Assembly: GCA_002368665.1 (NCBI GenBank)
Contig: DFEK01000011.1
Coordinates: 124,001 to 188,000 of the forward strand
Length of the DNA stretch: 64,000 bases
Source of the DNA: Lachnospiraceae bacterium UBA3804
GTDB taxonomy: Bacteria > Bacillota > Clostridia > Lachnospirales > Lachnospiraceae
Direction: 5' to 3'
A model generated the notes under the pieces. That model saw only the letters and a program-made list of their open reading frames with translations. It did not search any database and had not been told where the DNA came from. Positions 6,667-15,333 of this stretch are shown here, in pieces (position 1 is the first letter of the stretch; every line of letters starts with the position of its first letter). Both the position numbers and the translations under genes were made by a program.

Positions 6667-7608
6667 CTACTCACTCGGAAACCAATTGTCAACTACCATC
6701 TTTAAGAAATCAAATGTACCCTTTATGGTTGGATTATCATCATAAAAAGAGGTATTTCGAAACATCCTATTAATTAGTTCACGTAGCAATTTTCCCTCTT
6801 CCTGGTTAACCCCTATACTATTTACCATAGTCTTATGAGTATAAAACAGCGTAACAATCTGTTGTACGCGAGCATTACTCATACGTCTTTTTCTGAATTC
6901 AGGCTTCATTGTGGGTATCTTTACCAACGAAGCAGTCACACTGGAATTCGTTTTATGTAGTGCCGTTCCCGAATGAAGATCATTAATAATACAATTGCTA
7001 TGTGCTGATGCATTCCTAATCTCTTTACATGTCAACAAACGAAAGTAGTCATCTTTCATTTCCGGGTCGGCAAATCTGTCAGCACAGAAATTATAGAAAG
7101 ATACCAGCCGACCAAAGGGTATTATTTCTAAGAATGCCCATATCGGATATTTGCCATTATACTTTGCTATAATATTCCCACAATAAACATTGCCTTTATT
7201 TCGATTAATCTCACTTTCGAATTTTGGCTTTTGTGTTTCACTTAAAGAGGAAACATAATCAGAAACAATTGTATAACCATCTTCAGCTTTCTCTTCGGTT
7301 TTCCGGAGAAGTTTCAGTTTGGCTTGATGTTCAATATCAAGAGCCAAGTGTACAATCCTGTATCTCAGATGCATATCTATTACAGCCAAATCTACAAGAA
7401 ATGCAAAATCAAGATTAATGTACTTATCCTTTTGGGGTCCATCCGGATGTTTATTATAATTCTTTCTGTATGCCGTCAGTTTGAAATAGTTGTTATGATT
7501 TAGCAGATAATCCTTTGCCTTTTCCTCATCGTACAATGCAAAAGTAACACCTTTTTCCTTAAGGTGCTCTATTTGTTTCTCAATTGTAAGATATGGTTTA
7601 TCTACCAT
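6667..7608 (-). CDS. Abi_2 family abortive infection protein (AbiD/AbiF-like)
   Basis: A 313-residue protein with the Abi_2 layout. The N-terminus reads KPYLTIEKQIEHLKEKGV, then a YLLNHNNYFKLTAYR segment, then an all-helical middle. The late motif EIRNASAHSN contains R-x4-H, as in HEPN-type folds. AbiD/AbiF proteins make cells die or stop when infected and so limit phage spread. I chose the ATG at 7608 (MVDKPYLT), preceded by GGAGAG. The longer frame needs a TTG. It has its own terminator and stands beside other defence genes and an ISL3 fragment. Confidence 0.75.
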   Translation of the reverse strand: MVDKPYLTIEKQIEHLKEKGVTFALYDEEKAKDYLLNHNNYFKLTAYRKNYNKHPDGPQKDKYINLDFAFLVDLAVIDMHLRYRIVHLALDIEHQAKLKLLRKTEEKAEDGYTIVSDYVSSLSETQKPKFESEINRNKGNVYCGNIIAKYNGKYPIWAFLEIIPFGRLVSFYNFCADRFADPEMKDDYFRLLTCKEIRNASAHSNCIINDLHSGTALHKTNSSVTASLVKIPTMKPEFRKRRMSNARVQQIVTLFYTHKTMVNSIGVNQEEGKLLRELINRMFRNTSFYDDNPTIKGTFDFLKMVVDNWFPSE

Positions 7609-7656
7609 ACTACCAATTCTCTCCAAATACTATTTGACCCAATGTAGTCCACTTCT

Positions 7657-8004
7657 TTGAGAGGCGTGTTGGGTTCTGTTACGGAAATTATAACTATTTC
7701 ATTAGATATAGGCAAGCGTAAAACATCCGTTGCCTTTCTTCTTAGGAAGTTCAAGGAACCTATCATCAACTCTTTTGTAATGGTGGAAAAATATGGCGCT
7801 GGCGGAATATATAACAGCCGATTATCCAACGGACCAATAGAATCACTAAACAGGAAGGTCAAAGACCTGAAACGACTTGGGCGCGGCTTTCGGAACTTTG
7901 AGCACTTCAGAAATCGCTTTCTATATGCAACGAGAAACAATCCGGTATTATACGGATCCGACGATCGTACTCAAGTACAGTATTACGAAGAAGACACAGA
8001 ATAA
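7657..8004 (+). pseudogene. ISL3-family transposase, C-terminal fragment
   Basis: The frame encodes only the end of a DDE transposase of the ISL3 type: FVMVEKYGAGG, then SNGPIESLNRKVKDLKRLGRG, then FRNFEHFRNRFLYA. Full-length ISL3 transposases exceed 400 residues, so most of the gene, including the first catalytic residues, is missing. Similarity begins around 7690 and the upstream codons are probably unrelated. The stretch 7609-8159 otherwise holds only this remnant and a hairpin. Confidence 0.7.
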
Positions 8005-8016
8005 AAGGATATGGAA

Positions 8017-8042
8017 CAGGGCTTAGCATTTGCTAAGCCCTG
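8017..8042. terminator. Perfect hairpin after the ISL3 fragment
   Basis: CAGGGCTTAGC, an ATTT loop and GCTAAGCCCTG form an 11-base-pair perfect stem. There is no strict T-run on either side (AATCATTT follows), so this is a possible terminator or element-internal palindrome, located between the transposase fragment and the convergent darG gene. Confidence 0.45.
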
Positions 8043-8159
8043 AATCATTTAATCTTATTTCGTCAGCCCCTAAAAATCTTTGGGGAACCCTAAAAAACTT
8101 TGATTATCCCATTTCTTCTTATATGCATTCTAAATCAAATTTTTCGGCTACACTTATTG

Positions 8160-9251
8160 TTAGACAAGCATTGTATCCATTAACTCGCCACTGCACTTTA
8201 TATTCATAAGTGATAGCATTGCCATATTTTGAATAGTATCACACAAATCAAATTCCTTTTCTGTTTTCCAGTGTGGTTTCCAAGATAAGACATAATCATA
8301 TACCTCTTTGTCTGAAACATCTGTCTTGTCCTGTGCGAGCTGATCATACGAATATAATACCGTTGCAATCATTTCTGCTTGATCGGTGCTTTTAACCCTT
8401 CCAAACAAATCAACTGTTTTTCGTACTGCTTCAAGTTCTTTTTCTGTATATTTATCTCTATGAATCTCTACACCATCCGAAACACTTAAAGCGATCATTC
8501 TGCCTAGCTGTTTTTCCACAATCAAATTTGCATTAGCTAAAGCTGTAATACTATCCCTAACCTGTGATGAAAACGGTCCATAGCTTCCCTTTGAAAAAAC
8601 AAAACCTGTATCAACACCATTTCTTGTCAATACATAACAAATCTTTTGATAAATTGTTCTTCCAACTTTTAAGGCATATTTTCTTTCGTTAAGTTCCTTA
8701 ACCACTTGAAGAATCAAATACCACTTTGAATTGACGCTAGAATTGCTATTGCCTAAAGCATCTCTTTCTGAAGCAGAATTAGAAAGAAACTCTTCCGTCA
8801 GTTCTCGTGGACTTGTTCCATATGGTGCATAAATCTCAATATTTATGGGGAGCTTAATCAGTTTTTGATACATTATCGGTCCCACAATATTCCAAGTTAA
8901 TCCACCATTCCCACAACCCAAAGGAGGAAATGCAATACTATCTATGCCAAATTTCTTATAGTTTTCTACAAACCAATCAAGACCATCAATCACATAAGAT
9001 AATCTTGAAGGCGATCTCCAATGATCTTTTGTCGGAAAATTCAAAATACTAATCCCATTGTACTGATAAACATAAGGAATGCCTGGTTTTACTTCTCCTC
9101 TATTGCATTTAAGAACATACTCCATAAACATCTCTGGATACTTTTTCTTAAATTCCAGCGCAATTCCTTTTCCCATTACACCTACACAATTTACAGTATT
9201 GACGATAGTGGTGCAACTACTTTCAAATATATTACCTATCTTCACTATCAT
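8160..9251 (-). CDS. darG: DarG: macrodomain antitoxin, DNA ADP-ribosyl glycohydrolase
   Basis: A 363-residue antitoxin. Residues 1-150 are a macrodomain, with the ligand loops NTVNCVGVMGKGIALEF and FPPLGCGNGGLTW. Residues about 170-360 are the C-terminal domain found in full-length DarG, which can also bind DarT. DarG removes ADP-ribose that DarT attaches to thymidines in DNA, and it guards the cell until phage attack upsets the balance. AAGGAG precedes the start. The gene follows darT by 12 bases in the same operon, the usual darT-darG order. Confidence 0.88.
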   Translation of the reverse strand: MIVKIGNIFESSCTTIVNTVNCVGVMGKGIALEFKKKYPEMFMEYVLKCNRGEVKPGIPYVYQYNGISILNFPTKDHWRSPSRLSYVIDGLDWFVENYKKFGIDSIAFPPLGCGNGGLTWNIVGPIMYQKLIKLPINIEIYAPYGTSPRELTEEFLSNSASERDALGNSNSSVNSKWYLILQVVKELNERKYALKVGRTIYQKICYVLTRNGVDTGFVFSKGSYGPFSSQVRDSITALANANLIVEKQLGRMIALSVSDGVEIHRDKYTEKELEAVRKTVDLFGRVKSTDQAEMIATVLYSYDQLAQDKTDVSDKEVYDYVLSWKPHWKTEKEFDLCDTIQNMAMLSLMNIKCSGELMDTMLV

Positions 9252-9263
9252 CTCATCATCTCC

Positions 9264-9872
9264 TTAAAAAAACAATTTGGGTTCTACATAAATATTTCTA
9301 TCAAACCCTACATCTTCAAGTTTTTTCTTAGTTAACTCATTGTACACCGCAGCACATAATACAAAGTTAAACGGCACCGAATACGGCACTAATACCTCTG
9401 CACATTTAATTGATTTCTTTCTAAAATATTCGAACTGATTGTCATCTCGCCAATCTGCTGCAAATACTAATTTAAAATCAATTACTCTCAATCCTATTTC
9501 AGGTGGAAAAAAGCTAGCATATCTGCTTGAGGCATTTCTATCAGATACTATTACTCCATCGAAATCCAATATTGAGCAATCAAACTTGAGAATACATATA
9601 TTATCATACTCATTCTGTCGCTTATATAACATTGGATTTTTGGGATCAAAATATACATTTGCATATTTGTGTAGTGCCATCCCATTCGGAATAACTACTG
9701 TATCTCTCCGTTCTTGAACCTCCTGCATTGCAATAGACATATGATTAATTCTCGAAGCTTTCTCGTTCGACAATAATCCTCTTTGCATAATTGAAGGAAT
9801 ATTGCCAATTGCCTGAATATTAAATAAACCCGTCTGTCCAGTGATTTCAGTATAAAGTTCTGAAGGCTTCAT
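9264..9872 (-). CDS. darT: DarT: DNA thymidine ADP-ribosyltransferase toxin
   Basis: A 202-residue DUF4433/DarT protein starting MKPSELY at 9872, with a perfect AGAGGAGG 6 bases upstream. The longer frame from 9908 has none. Family landmarks are GNIPSIMQRGLLS, HMSIAMQEVQERRD, YFDPKNPMLYKRQ and KCAEVLVPYSVP. In the last of these the glutamate fits the catalytic Glu of the ART fold. DarT uses NAD to ADP-ribosylate thymidine in single-stranded DNA, which stops replication. In phage infection this blocks phage DNA synthesis. It appears intact and is paired with darG. Confidence 0.87.
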   Translation of the reverse strand: MKPSELYTEITGQTGLFNIQAIGNIPSIMQRGLLSNEKASRINHMSIAMQEVQERRDTVVIPNGMALHKYANVYFDPKNPMLYKRQNEYDNICILKFDCSILDFDGVIVSDRNASSRYASFFPPEIGLRVIDFKLVFAADWRDDNQFEYFRKKSIKCAEVLVPYSVPFNFVLCAAVYNELTKKKLEDVGFDRNIYVEPKLFF

Positions 9873-9966
9873 GATACCTCCTCTGTGCAAATATAGTATA
9901 GCATACAAAAATTATTTTGTCGAACAATTGTTTGTGCCACAGTCCTTGGATCCATGATTGAGTCTT

Positions 9967-10110
9967 GTAAATCCTCTATCACACATATCTTATCCTAAAA
10001 CTCAATTCGTGAGATAATACCATAAATCATATCGCACAATTTGCTTGATTCGTTCAATTCACGCTACCTTGAAAGGAGAATCTCATAAGCACTAATCTCT
10101 TGCTATATAC
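9967..10110 (+). mobile_element. Decayed left end of an IS66-like element (copy B)
   Basis: The stretch begins GTAAATCCTC and continues through TGAGATAATACC to TGAAAGGAGAATCTCATAAGC. It aligns with the left end of the element at 16790 (GTAAACCCTC, TGAGATAATACTCC, AAGGAGGTTCTCATGAACGC). The tnpA start codon has become ATA and the rest of the gene is lost. It occupies most of the otherwise empty space between darT and the DUF2971 gene. Confidence 0.5.
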
Positions 10111-10202
10111 AAGGATAACTAACTAAGAAACATCTATTAAACTCTAAAGACTACCTTCTTTATTATCGGTATATCCTATAGCTCTTAGTTCTTCTTTCTT
10201 AA

Positions 10203-11537
10203 TTAATACTTTAACCCTATAGTTTTTGTAAGCGCATACTCATCTAAATCTTTCTCCAGTTGAATCCATTTACCTATGCTATATTTATTGCGATCCATAG
10301 ACATTTTTCTAGCATGCAATCCCAAATAACAATTCTCCCTATCTACTTTAACGCCTATATAATCTCCCATTTCATATAATTCCTCTGGTTTTTTTAGCAA
10401 TACAAATCGACGTTCTTTTTCGTGTTTCCAAGCCTCGTATTTTGAAAAAACACACTCGATTATATACTTCATCAAATCATAGCTACTTATCCCCTTTTTA
10501 ACTTTCAATTTGGGTTTTTGCTCTTTTTTTAAATAGGACACGTCGCCATATAAAACAACAGAGTTTTCAAGTCTGCTTAACCCTTCTATAATTTTATTTT
10601 GATAAAACTCTACCGAAACGCCTTGTCCTCCATCGCAATAATATCCCCACATAAGAATATCCTTTGGGTCTTTTGCCATACAAAGAACTCTAAAATCTCT
10701 TTTTAAATCATCATATTTAATGTTAGCATTCCTTAATTCATCTTGTAGTTCTCCCAAATATATATTATCCAACAAATCTCTAGCAAGAATCATTAACGCA
10801 TTTTGATATCTTTCAATCGAATCATCCACACCATTTTCTAAGATTCGATTATATCTGTGTTCCAGTTCTTCTTTGTCAATTACTTTTTTTGTGCGTTTAT
10901 TGCAAAAGTCAAGAAATAATCCTAAAAGATATGTTTTTAATCCGATTGGAATGTTACAATCACAATCAAATGGATCGTTAAAACAATCCGGATTAGAAAA
11001 GGTCAGTATACCATCTAGTAAATCCTGAACATAACCATGTTCTTTTTCCTTGTAGTCATCAGGAATTCCAAACTTAGTCTTTTCTTCAAGAAACACTTTT
11101 TTATACTTATATAGCAATATTTCTTCTTCCCTGAATAATTGTGTGTCATTTCCAAAAGGCATAACCATCTCAATAATATCCGAGAGTCTCTGCCCTTCAA
11201 ATAAATTATTCATTATGTAATAATAGGGATCTTCTAGAAATAACGAATACTCTTTATTAAATGAGTCCTCTGTCCTTTTTCGATATTCGTCTGATTTTTT
11301 TGAAATCCTCCTTTGAAAAACATAGAACGACTCATTTTCACCCAATTCCGATTGAACAGGAGCCTTAAACAGAAAAACCAGCGATTCCTTCCCTCGGTAC
11401 TTTCCCTTAAAACAATTTTCTTTTATATATCTAATAAAAGTCACATTCTGGTGGTGTTTTAAAAACAAAGCGATTACGAAACAATTATAGAATTCACCCA
11501 TTTTTCCATATGGTATAAATATCACTCTATTATTCAT
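10203..11537 (-). CDS. DUF2971-domain protein, defence-island associated
   Basis: A 444-residue cytosolic protein. The second half holds DUF2971 landmarks: LTFSNPDCFNDPFDC, then FRVLCMAKDPKDILMWGYYCDGG, and a late YEAWKHEKERRFV. DUF2971 proteins are common in phage-defence and mobile regions, but the molecular activity is not established. The N-terminal 150 residues are unlike other proteins I know. GGAGG precedes the start at 11537. It stands alone between the IS66 remnant and the nucleotidyltransferase pseudogene. Confidence 0.65.
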   Translation of the reverse strand: MNNRVIFIPYGKMGEFYNCFVIALFLKHHQNVTFIRYIKENCFKGKYRGKESLVFLFKAPVQSELGENESFYVFQRRISKKSDEYRKRTEDSFNKEYSLFLEDPYYYIMNNLFEGQRLSDIIEMVMPFGNDTQLFREEEILLYKYKKVFLEEKTKFGIPDDYKEKEHGYVQDLLDGILTFSNPDCFNDPFDCDCNIPIGLKTYLLGLFLDFCNKRTKKVIDKEELEHRYNRILENGVDDSIERYQNALMILARDLLDNIYLGELQDELRNANIKYDDLKRDFRVLCMAKDPKDILMWGYYCDGGQGVSVEFYQNKIIEGLSRLENSVVLYGDVSYLKKEQKPKLKVKKGISSYDLMKYIIECVFSKYEAWKHEKERRFVLLKKPEELYEMGDYIGVKVDRENCYLGLHARKMSMDRNKYSIGKWIQLEKDLDEYALTKTIGLKY

Positions 11538-11662
11538 AACTAGCCTCCATATATCATTTCCATCGTATATTCTTTGTAAACAATACCTATAATTACAAAT
11601 AACACATTGCCATCCTGCAACAAAAAGTTCATATCATTAGAATACAATTAATTAAACATATC

Positions 11663-12750
11663 TTATATCCCCATCTCCTTCAGCACTTCCGCCCTCTCTT
11701 TACTCCTCTTCACATCCTCGCTCATCTGCTTCCGGCTTCTTCCGGTCTTCAGACCCCGTCGGATGTATCTAAACAACTGATAAATCCAACAAAACGGTTT
11801 CAGCCAGTGATGCTTCTTATATGCCTCCCAATGAAGTTCTCCACGCTCCTGCATATAACGAAAAACTCCATCTCGTCGGAATCTCGTGGTAACACATTCA
11901 ATACTTGTCCCATTACCATTCTTCATACCAAAGTTTCCGGAACTCATCACAATAGCCATCAGTCTGTCGCAGAGCACATCATCTGCATCACTACACCATG
12001 TAATATCTTCACACGGCAATCCCAGGTACCTCTGGCACATCTTCGTCGCAACCATGGCAAACTTCCGAAAACCCTTTTTCTTTGCCACCGTCTCGAACCC
12101 GTTCTTCCATGAATCATCATGCAACTCAGCATTCACATACATCATCCAGTCGATAATCTGAAGTAATCCCATGCCACTCTTTAAATGGCTTTTCATATGA
12201 TCCAACAGAACTAGGCCATTCGCCATCGGTGGAAGCATCGGAAATACGTGCTCCCCAATCTTTCCCATAACACGATTCTTCAGTCCATCAATCATATAAT
12301 CTTCAATATCAACTTCTTCATGCGAAAAATGATGATGCAATTCAAACGAAACACCATTTTTCTTATATCCTATATGACGAGGATTTTCTCCATGATTATC
12401 AAGTATATATCCATTATCATTCAAAACCGCCTTCGCCTGTTCAAACTCCGATTGCGGTACAAGAAAATCAATATCCCCCATCTTTCGTCGTTCCGGATGC
12501 TTATAATAAACAGCGGCAGCATTCCCTTTCAATATCACAAAAGGAATACCTGCCGCATCCATCACTTTTTTTAATTCATCTTCCGCATGAAGATATCGTG
12601 CATAGTTCGCCTGCTGACGATAGATTGCCTGCTGCCAACGAGGATCATCCGATAAAACCGGCGCTGGAATTTCATGTGCAATAATACCGATGACAGCCTG
12701 GAAAACTGCTTCTTTATATACAATATTCCAAGTGTTAATAGTCTATTCAT
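11663..12750 (-). pseudogene. NTP_transf_5 nucleotidyltransferase-like gene, one-base frameshift
   Basis: Downstream of a GTG at 12565 the frame encodes 300 residues of an NTP_transf_5 protein (VILKGNAAAVYYK, then RKMGDIDFLV with the G-D-x-D metal site). Upstream the same frame stays open to 12742 and reads WNIVYKEAVFQAVIG, but has no start codon. The ATG with a good site (AAAGGA) is at 12750, in another frame. Adding one T at 12730-12731 (CACTTGG to CACTTTGG) joins them into 362 codons, close to the intact paralog at 17141 (372). Family members occur in polysaccharide loci. It lies behind the second c-di-GMP riboswitch. Confidence 0.7.
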
Positions 12751-12770
12751 TTAAATCCTTTCATTTACTA

Positions 12771-12874
12771 GAAAACGCACCACCTCCAGCAATGCGTCCC
12801 CACTCACAACTGGCTACCATCTTACAGGCCCTGTAGCTTTGCGCCGCACCCTTTCGGGTGTTTTGCCGAGAAAT
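12771..12874 (-). ncRNA. c-di-GMP-I riboswitch (GEMM), copy 2
   Basis: On the minus strand all GEMM-I landmarks are present: GGCAAA, CCGAAAGG, GGCGCAAAGCTACAGGGCC and GATGGTAGCCAG, with GCTAC free to pair with GTAGC. It is followed by ACGCAT, a loop with TGGAGG, and GTGCGTTTTC. It is about 85% identical to copy 1 but keeps the pairs that copy 1 has weakened. It sits directly before the start at 12750 of the frameshifted nucleotidyltransferase-like gene, so it controlled, or still controls, a polysaccharide-type function by cyclic di-GMP. Confidence 0.88.
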
Positions 12875-12889
12875 ACTCTGTATATTTCA

Positions 12890-12917
12890 AGTATATCATC
12901 AAGCCCAATGATGTCAA
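12890..12917 (-). promoter_or_regulatory. Promoter of riboswitch copy 2
   Basis: On the minus strand: TTGACA (12912-12917), a 16-base spacer and TATACT (12890-12895). Its layout is identical to that of the promoter of copy 1. Confidence 0.75.
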
Positions 12918-12953
12918 TCAAGATCCCAATCACTTCTAATAAAACCCTATAAC

Positions 12954-12984
12954 GAAAAAGCAGGACAACCCTTCGCTGTCCTGC
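12954..12984 (-). terminator. Terminator after the nonsense-mutated nucleotidyltransferase gene
   Basis: On the minus strand, GCAGGACA and TGTCCTGC form a perfect 8-base-pair stem with a 9-base loop, followed by TTTTT. It ends the transcript of the pseudogene at 13061 before the riboswitch promoter. The interval 12751-13060 holds only this terminator, the promoter and the riboswitch. Confidence 0.8.
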
Positions 12985-13060
12985 AACATCAATTCCCAAT
13001 CTACACTCCCCACCTCTTCATTCTATCCTTCTGCACCCTAACCTCTTCCTTCGACAGGCT

Positions 13061-13816
13061 TCACACATCCTTGCGCCACTTCCGGATTACATCGCCGTGG
13101 ATTTTCAGGCTCTTGCATGCGCGCATGCCCCAGGCAACCGGCAGAAGGAATGGAGCCTTCTTCAGCCAAGGATAGCGGTTCTCGTAGTCCTTCCTGTTAC
13201 GGAAAAACTGTTTTGCCGTAGCGCCGCTTTTCCCGCCTGCGCGTGCAACCTGCGCCGCCGCTCCGCGTCTGGCATCACCATGCAGACCGCCATCAAGAAT
13301 ATAATCCGCTATTTCCGTCATCAGCGTATGGCGTGACGAATCTGCCAACAGAGTTTCTCTTTCTGCACCCGTTCCAAACAAATACTCAGACAAATCCAAC
13401 AGATTATGCGCCGCTTCATAAATACCATCTTTTTTCAGCCATTCATCAACGACATTCCAATCCGGCTGAGGCGTATGCCTGTGACGATACACCCACAGAT
13501 CAAGAATATATCAGCCCCCAGGCCCACCCTTCGACAGGTCGTAAACCGCTTGTCCTATCAGATTCAACGCAAAACCTTCCTCAGTCAAACGATTCTTCGT
13601 AGAGTCCACCAACTCCCAACATGGGTAATTCACAATCGCCCCGTCAGGGCCTTTTCGATACAGGAGGCGGCCATGAAACTCCACGCCAATCGTCTGCTGG
13701 ATCAAAAACTGCTCATCCCCGGACTCCGTACCCCGAAAGACTCCGCCAACCGTTTCAATGGCATCTCTTATAAGCGCACGATCTACCGGTCGAACACAGA
13801 TATCCAAATCGGACAT
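13061..13816 (-). pseudogene. NTP_transf_5 nucleotidyltransferase-like gene, truncated and with nonsense codon
   Basis: One reading frame covers 13816-13061, interrupted by TGA at 13511-13513. The residues around it (GGPGG, stop, YILDLWVYR) align with GGGTGIRSLIDTYLY of the intact paralog at 17141, so the stop stands where arginine (CGA) is expected. It is a simple C-to-T change. The start is also damaged: the frame opens just before MSDLDICV, the metal-site motif, so about 110 N-terminal residues are missing and a TAA lies upstream. The C-terminal part (NVVDEWLKKDGIYEAAHNLL) is well preserved, which suggests recent inactivation. Its terminator at 12954 is intact. Confidence 0.7.
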
Positions 13817-13943
13817 TCTTCCGTGGACAAATTTTGTTTTTGAATCATATTATTATTCTTTCTATTTCCCTTAATCATGAACGTTTTCTCAATCAGGATA
13901 TATACTTTTCGGATGAAAAATAATCACCTGTTCAACTGCCGCA

Positions 13944-14204
13944 TCATCCAATTATACAATCGAAATCACGTTGACAATTAGGATAATTACTCTTTGCTTT
14001 CCTCAAGCCCCCACTTATATGCCCTTTTAATAGATCATTATACTCTTTAGGAATGACAATCTTTTCTAAAGAAATTCCCAAATATTTATATATGCTTCTA
14101 AGCATAGTGCATCTTAAGAAATATGAATAAATGAAAATTTCTTCGTAGGAAGGTTCTCGTTTTTTACTACGAGAAAAACTATACCACAGTTCCGAGACGC
14201 ACAC
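13944..14204 (-). CDS. Hypothetical protein, doubtful
   Basis: An 86-residue frame with only a GTG start and no convincing ribosome binding site. It is lysine- and tyrosine-rich and probably helical (EEIFIYSYFLRCTMLRSIYKYLG). It lies between two gene remnants and next to repeat sequences typical of a transposon end, so it may be a fragment of a larger lost gene. No family is recognised. Confidence 0.25.
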   Translation of the reverse strand: MCVSELWYSFSRSKKREPSYEEIFIYSYFLRCTMLRSIYKYLGISLEKIVIPKEYNDLLKGHISGGLRKAKSNYPNCQRDFDCIIG

Positions 14205-14232
14205 CGCTATCCGATACAGTTACACCGGTGAA

Positions 14233-14275
14233 GCGAAATGCACACACCGTTTAAAACGAAACGTGCACACCGTTC
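14233..14275. repeat. Direct repeats resembling an IS21-type element end
   Basis: Two related 20-base units, GCGAAATGCACACACCGTTT (14233-14252) and ACGAAACGTGCACACCGTTC (14256-14275), lie 23 bases apart. Multiple short direct repeats of this style are typical of IS21-family termini. They lie exactly where the zinc-ribbon gene remnant (14291-14332) loses similarity, which fits insertion followed by decay. No transposase remains. Confidence 0.35.
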
Positions 14276-14290
14276 AAGCAAAATTTGCAG

Positions 14291-14332
14291 ATAGGGTTTT
14301 GGTTTATTACAGCGGATGCAAAGTTCGTTCAT
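14291..14332 (-). pseudogene. Remnant of a small zinc-ribbon gene
   Basis: From an ATG at 14332 the codons read MNELCIRCNKPKPY. This matches the first residues of the intact zinc-ribbon protein at 21450 (MEQKELCIRCNKPTPY), and then similarity stops at the transposon-end repeats. It starts 38 bases after the stop of a SEFIR gene, just as the intact copy starts 8 bases after the DUF4062 gene. It is therefore a truncated member of the same small family in the same type of neighbourhood. Confidence 0.55.
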
Positions 14333-14369
14333 AATCACTTTACCAGAAGTCATCGTTCATTATTACGTC

Positions 14370-15320
14370 TCACTCTTTCTCTTCATCTGTCCGGATTTCG
14401 TACCGGTCAAATCTGAAATCGGGATATAGGGCTTTGAACTCGTCAAGAAGCTCTTTCTCTAAGTTCGAGGTAATCTCAACAACTTCATGAACCGGGCCAT
14501 ACATAATAGCATCCAACGCTTTCAGTCCCACTTCATCATAGGTTTTTCCCGTTACTGGATTAATAACTTCTTGCCATGCTCTTATGTAAACCTTGATTGT
14601 TGTTGGAGGCACTTCATCTGCTTTTCTAACAAGATACCCTCTTCCAGCACGAATTATCAAGCCTTCATCAAGCATGTCACTTAGAACCCGATGGACTGAG
14701 GCTTGCGTTTTTCCTGTAAAAGTAGCGATGTCCGATGACGTGAATCTCTTATTCCCAACACTTTCAAGAACTGTCTTTTTTACTGATTCCTTTGTGTTCT
14801 TGACCGTTATGTCATCTGCACCACGACCGGCATTACCTTCACCTATCCATACGGGTGGGTTGCCAAGAGGTGGCTTAACATTCTCAGGCTTGTTGTAAAT
14901 GGCACGGAGTATTTCTTCAAATCCAAGTTTTCTGTGTCCATCTCTAAAGTCAATCCCGAGTCTGCTCTTGAGATATGTTGGCATGAACTTGAAATCATCC
15001 ATAATAACAGGAATGAACTTCTCTTGATTTGACCGTCCATAGACATACGGCGTAATTATCGCAGTCTCTGTCCCCACGCCTCCTTCACGAGCATTAGCTT
15101 TCTCGCTATACTTTTTATCACAAAGGACGAGAACTTTATCAGCCTTTTCAACGCTCTGCTCCATAAAAGCGAATCTATCATGCCCTGGTAATAGATCCCA
15201 GCGATCTAAAATGACATCAACGCTTTTGTCAACCAAAGCCTCCGCAAGCTGTAGCACTGTTGCTTTATAATCTTCGCTTGTCCAGCTATACGATATAAAC
15301 ACCTTTGGCGGATTTCTCAT
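14370..15320 (-). CDS. SEFIR (TIR-like) domain protein with winged HTH
   Basis: A 316-residue protein. Residues 1-140 are a SEFIR/TIR-type domain: KVFISYSWTSEDY, then VDVILDRWDLLPGHD, then FMEQSVEKADKVLVLCDKKY, then EGGVGTETAII. The FMEQ glutamate is a candidate NADase residue by analogy with TIR enzymes (inference). Residues about 178-235 form a winged helix-turn-helix (FTSSDIATFTGKTQASVHRV). The C-terminal 80 residues are unassigned. GGGGAC precedes the ATG at 15320. It follows a second SEFIR gene by 13 bases and is closer in sequence to it than to anything else here. It is probably an intracellular immune effector or sensor. Confidence 0.7.
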   Translation of the reverse strand: MRNPPKVFISYSWTSEDYKATVLQLAEALVDKSVDVILDRWDLLPGHDRFAFMEQSVEKADKVLVLCDKKYSEKANAREGGVGTETAIITPYVYGRSNQEKFIPVIMDDFKFMPTYLKSRLGIDFRDGHRKLGFEEILRAIYNKPENVKPPLGNPPVWIGEGNAGRGADDITVKNTKESVKKTVLESVGNKRFTSSDIATFTGKTQASVHRVLSDMLDEGLIIRAGRGYLVRKADEVPPTTIKVYIRAWQEVINPVTGKTYDEVGLKALDAIMYGPVHEVVEITSNLEKELLDEFKALYPDFRFDRYEIRTDEEKE

Positions 15321-15333
15321 AACCGTCCCCTTT

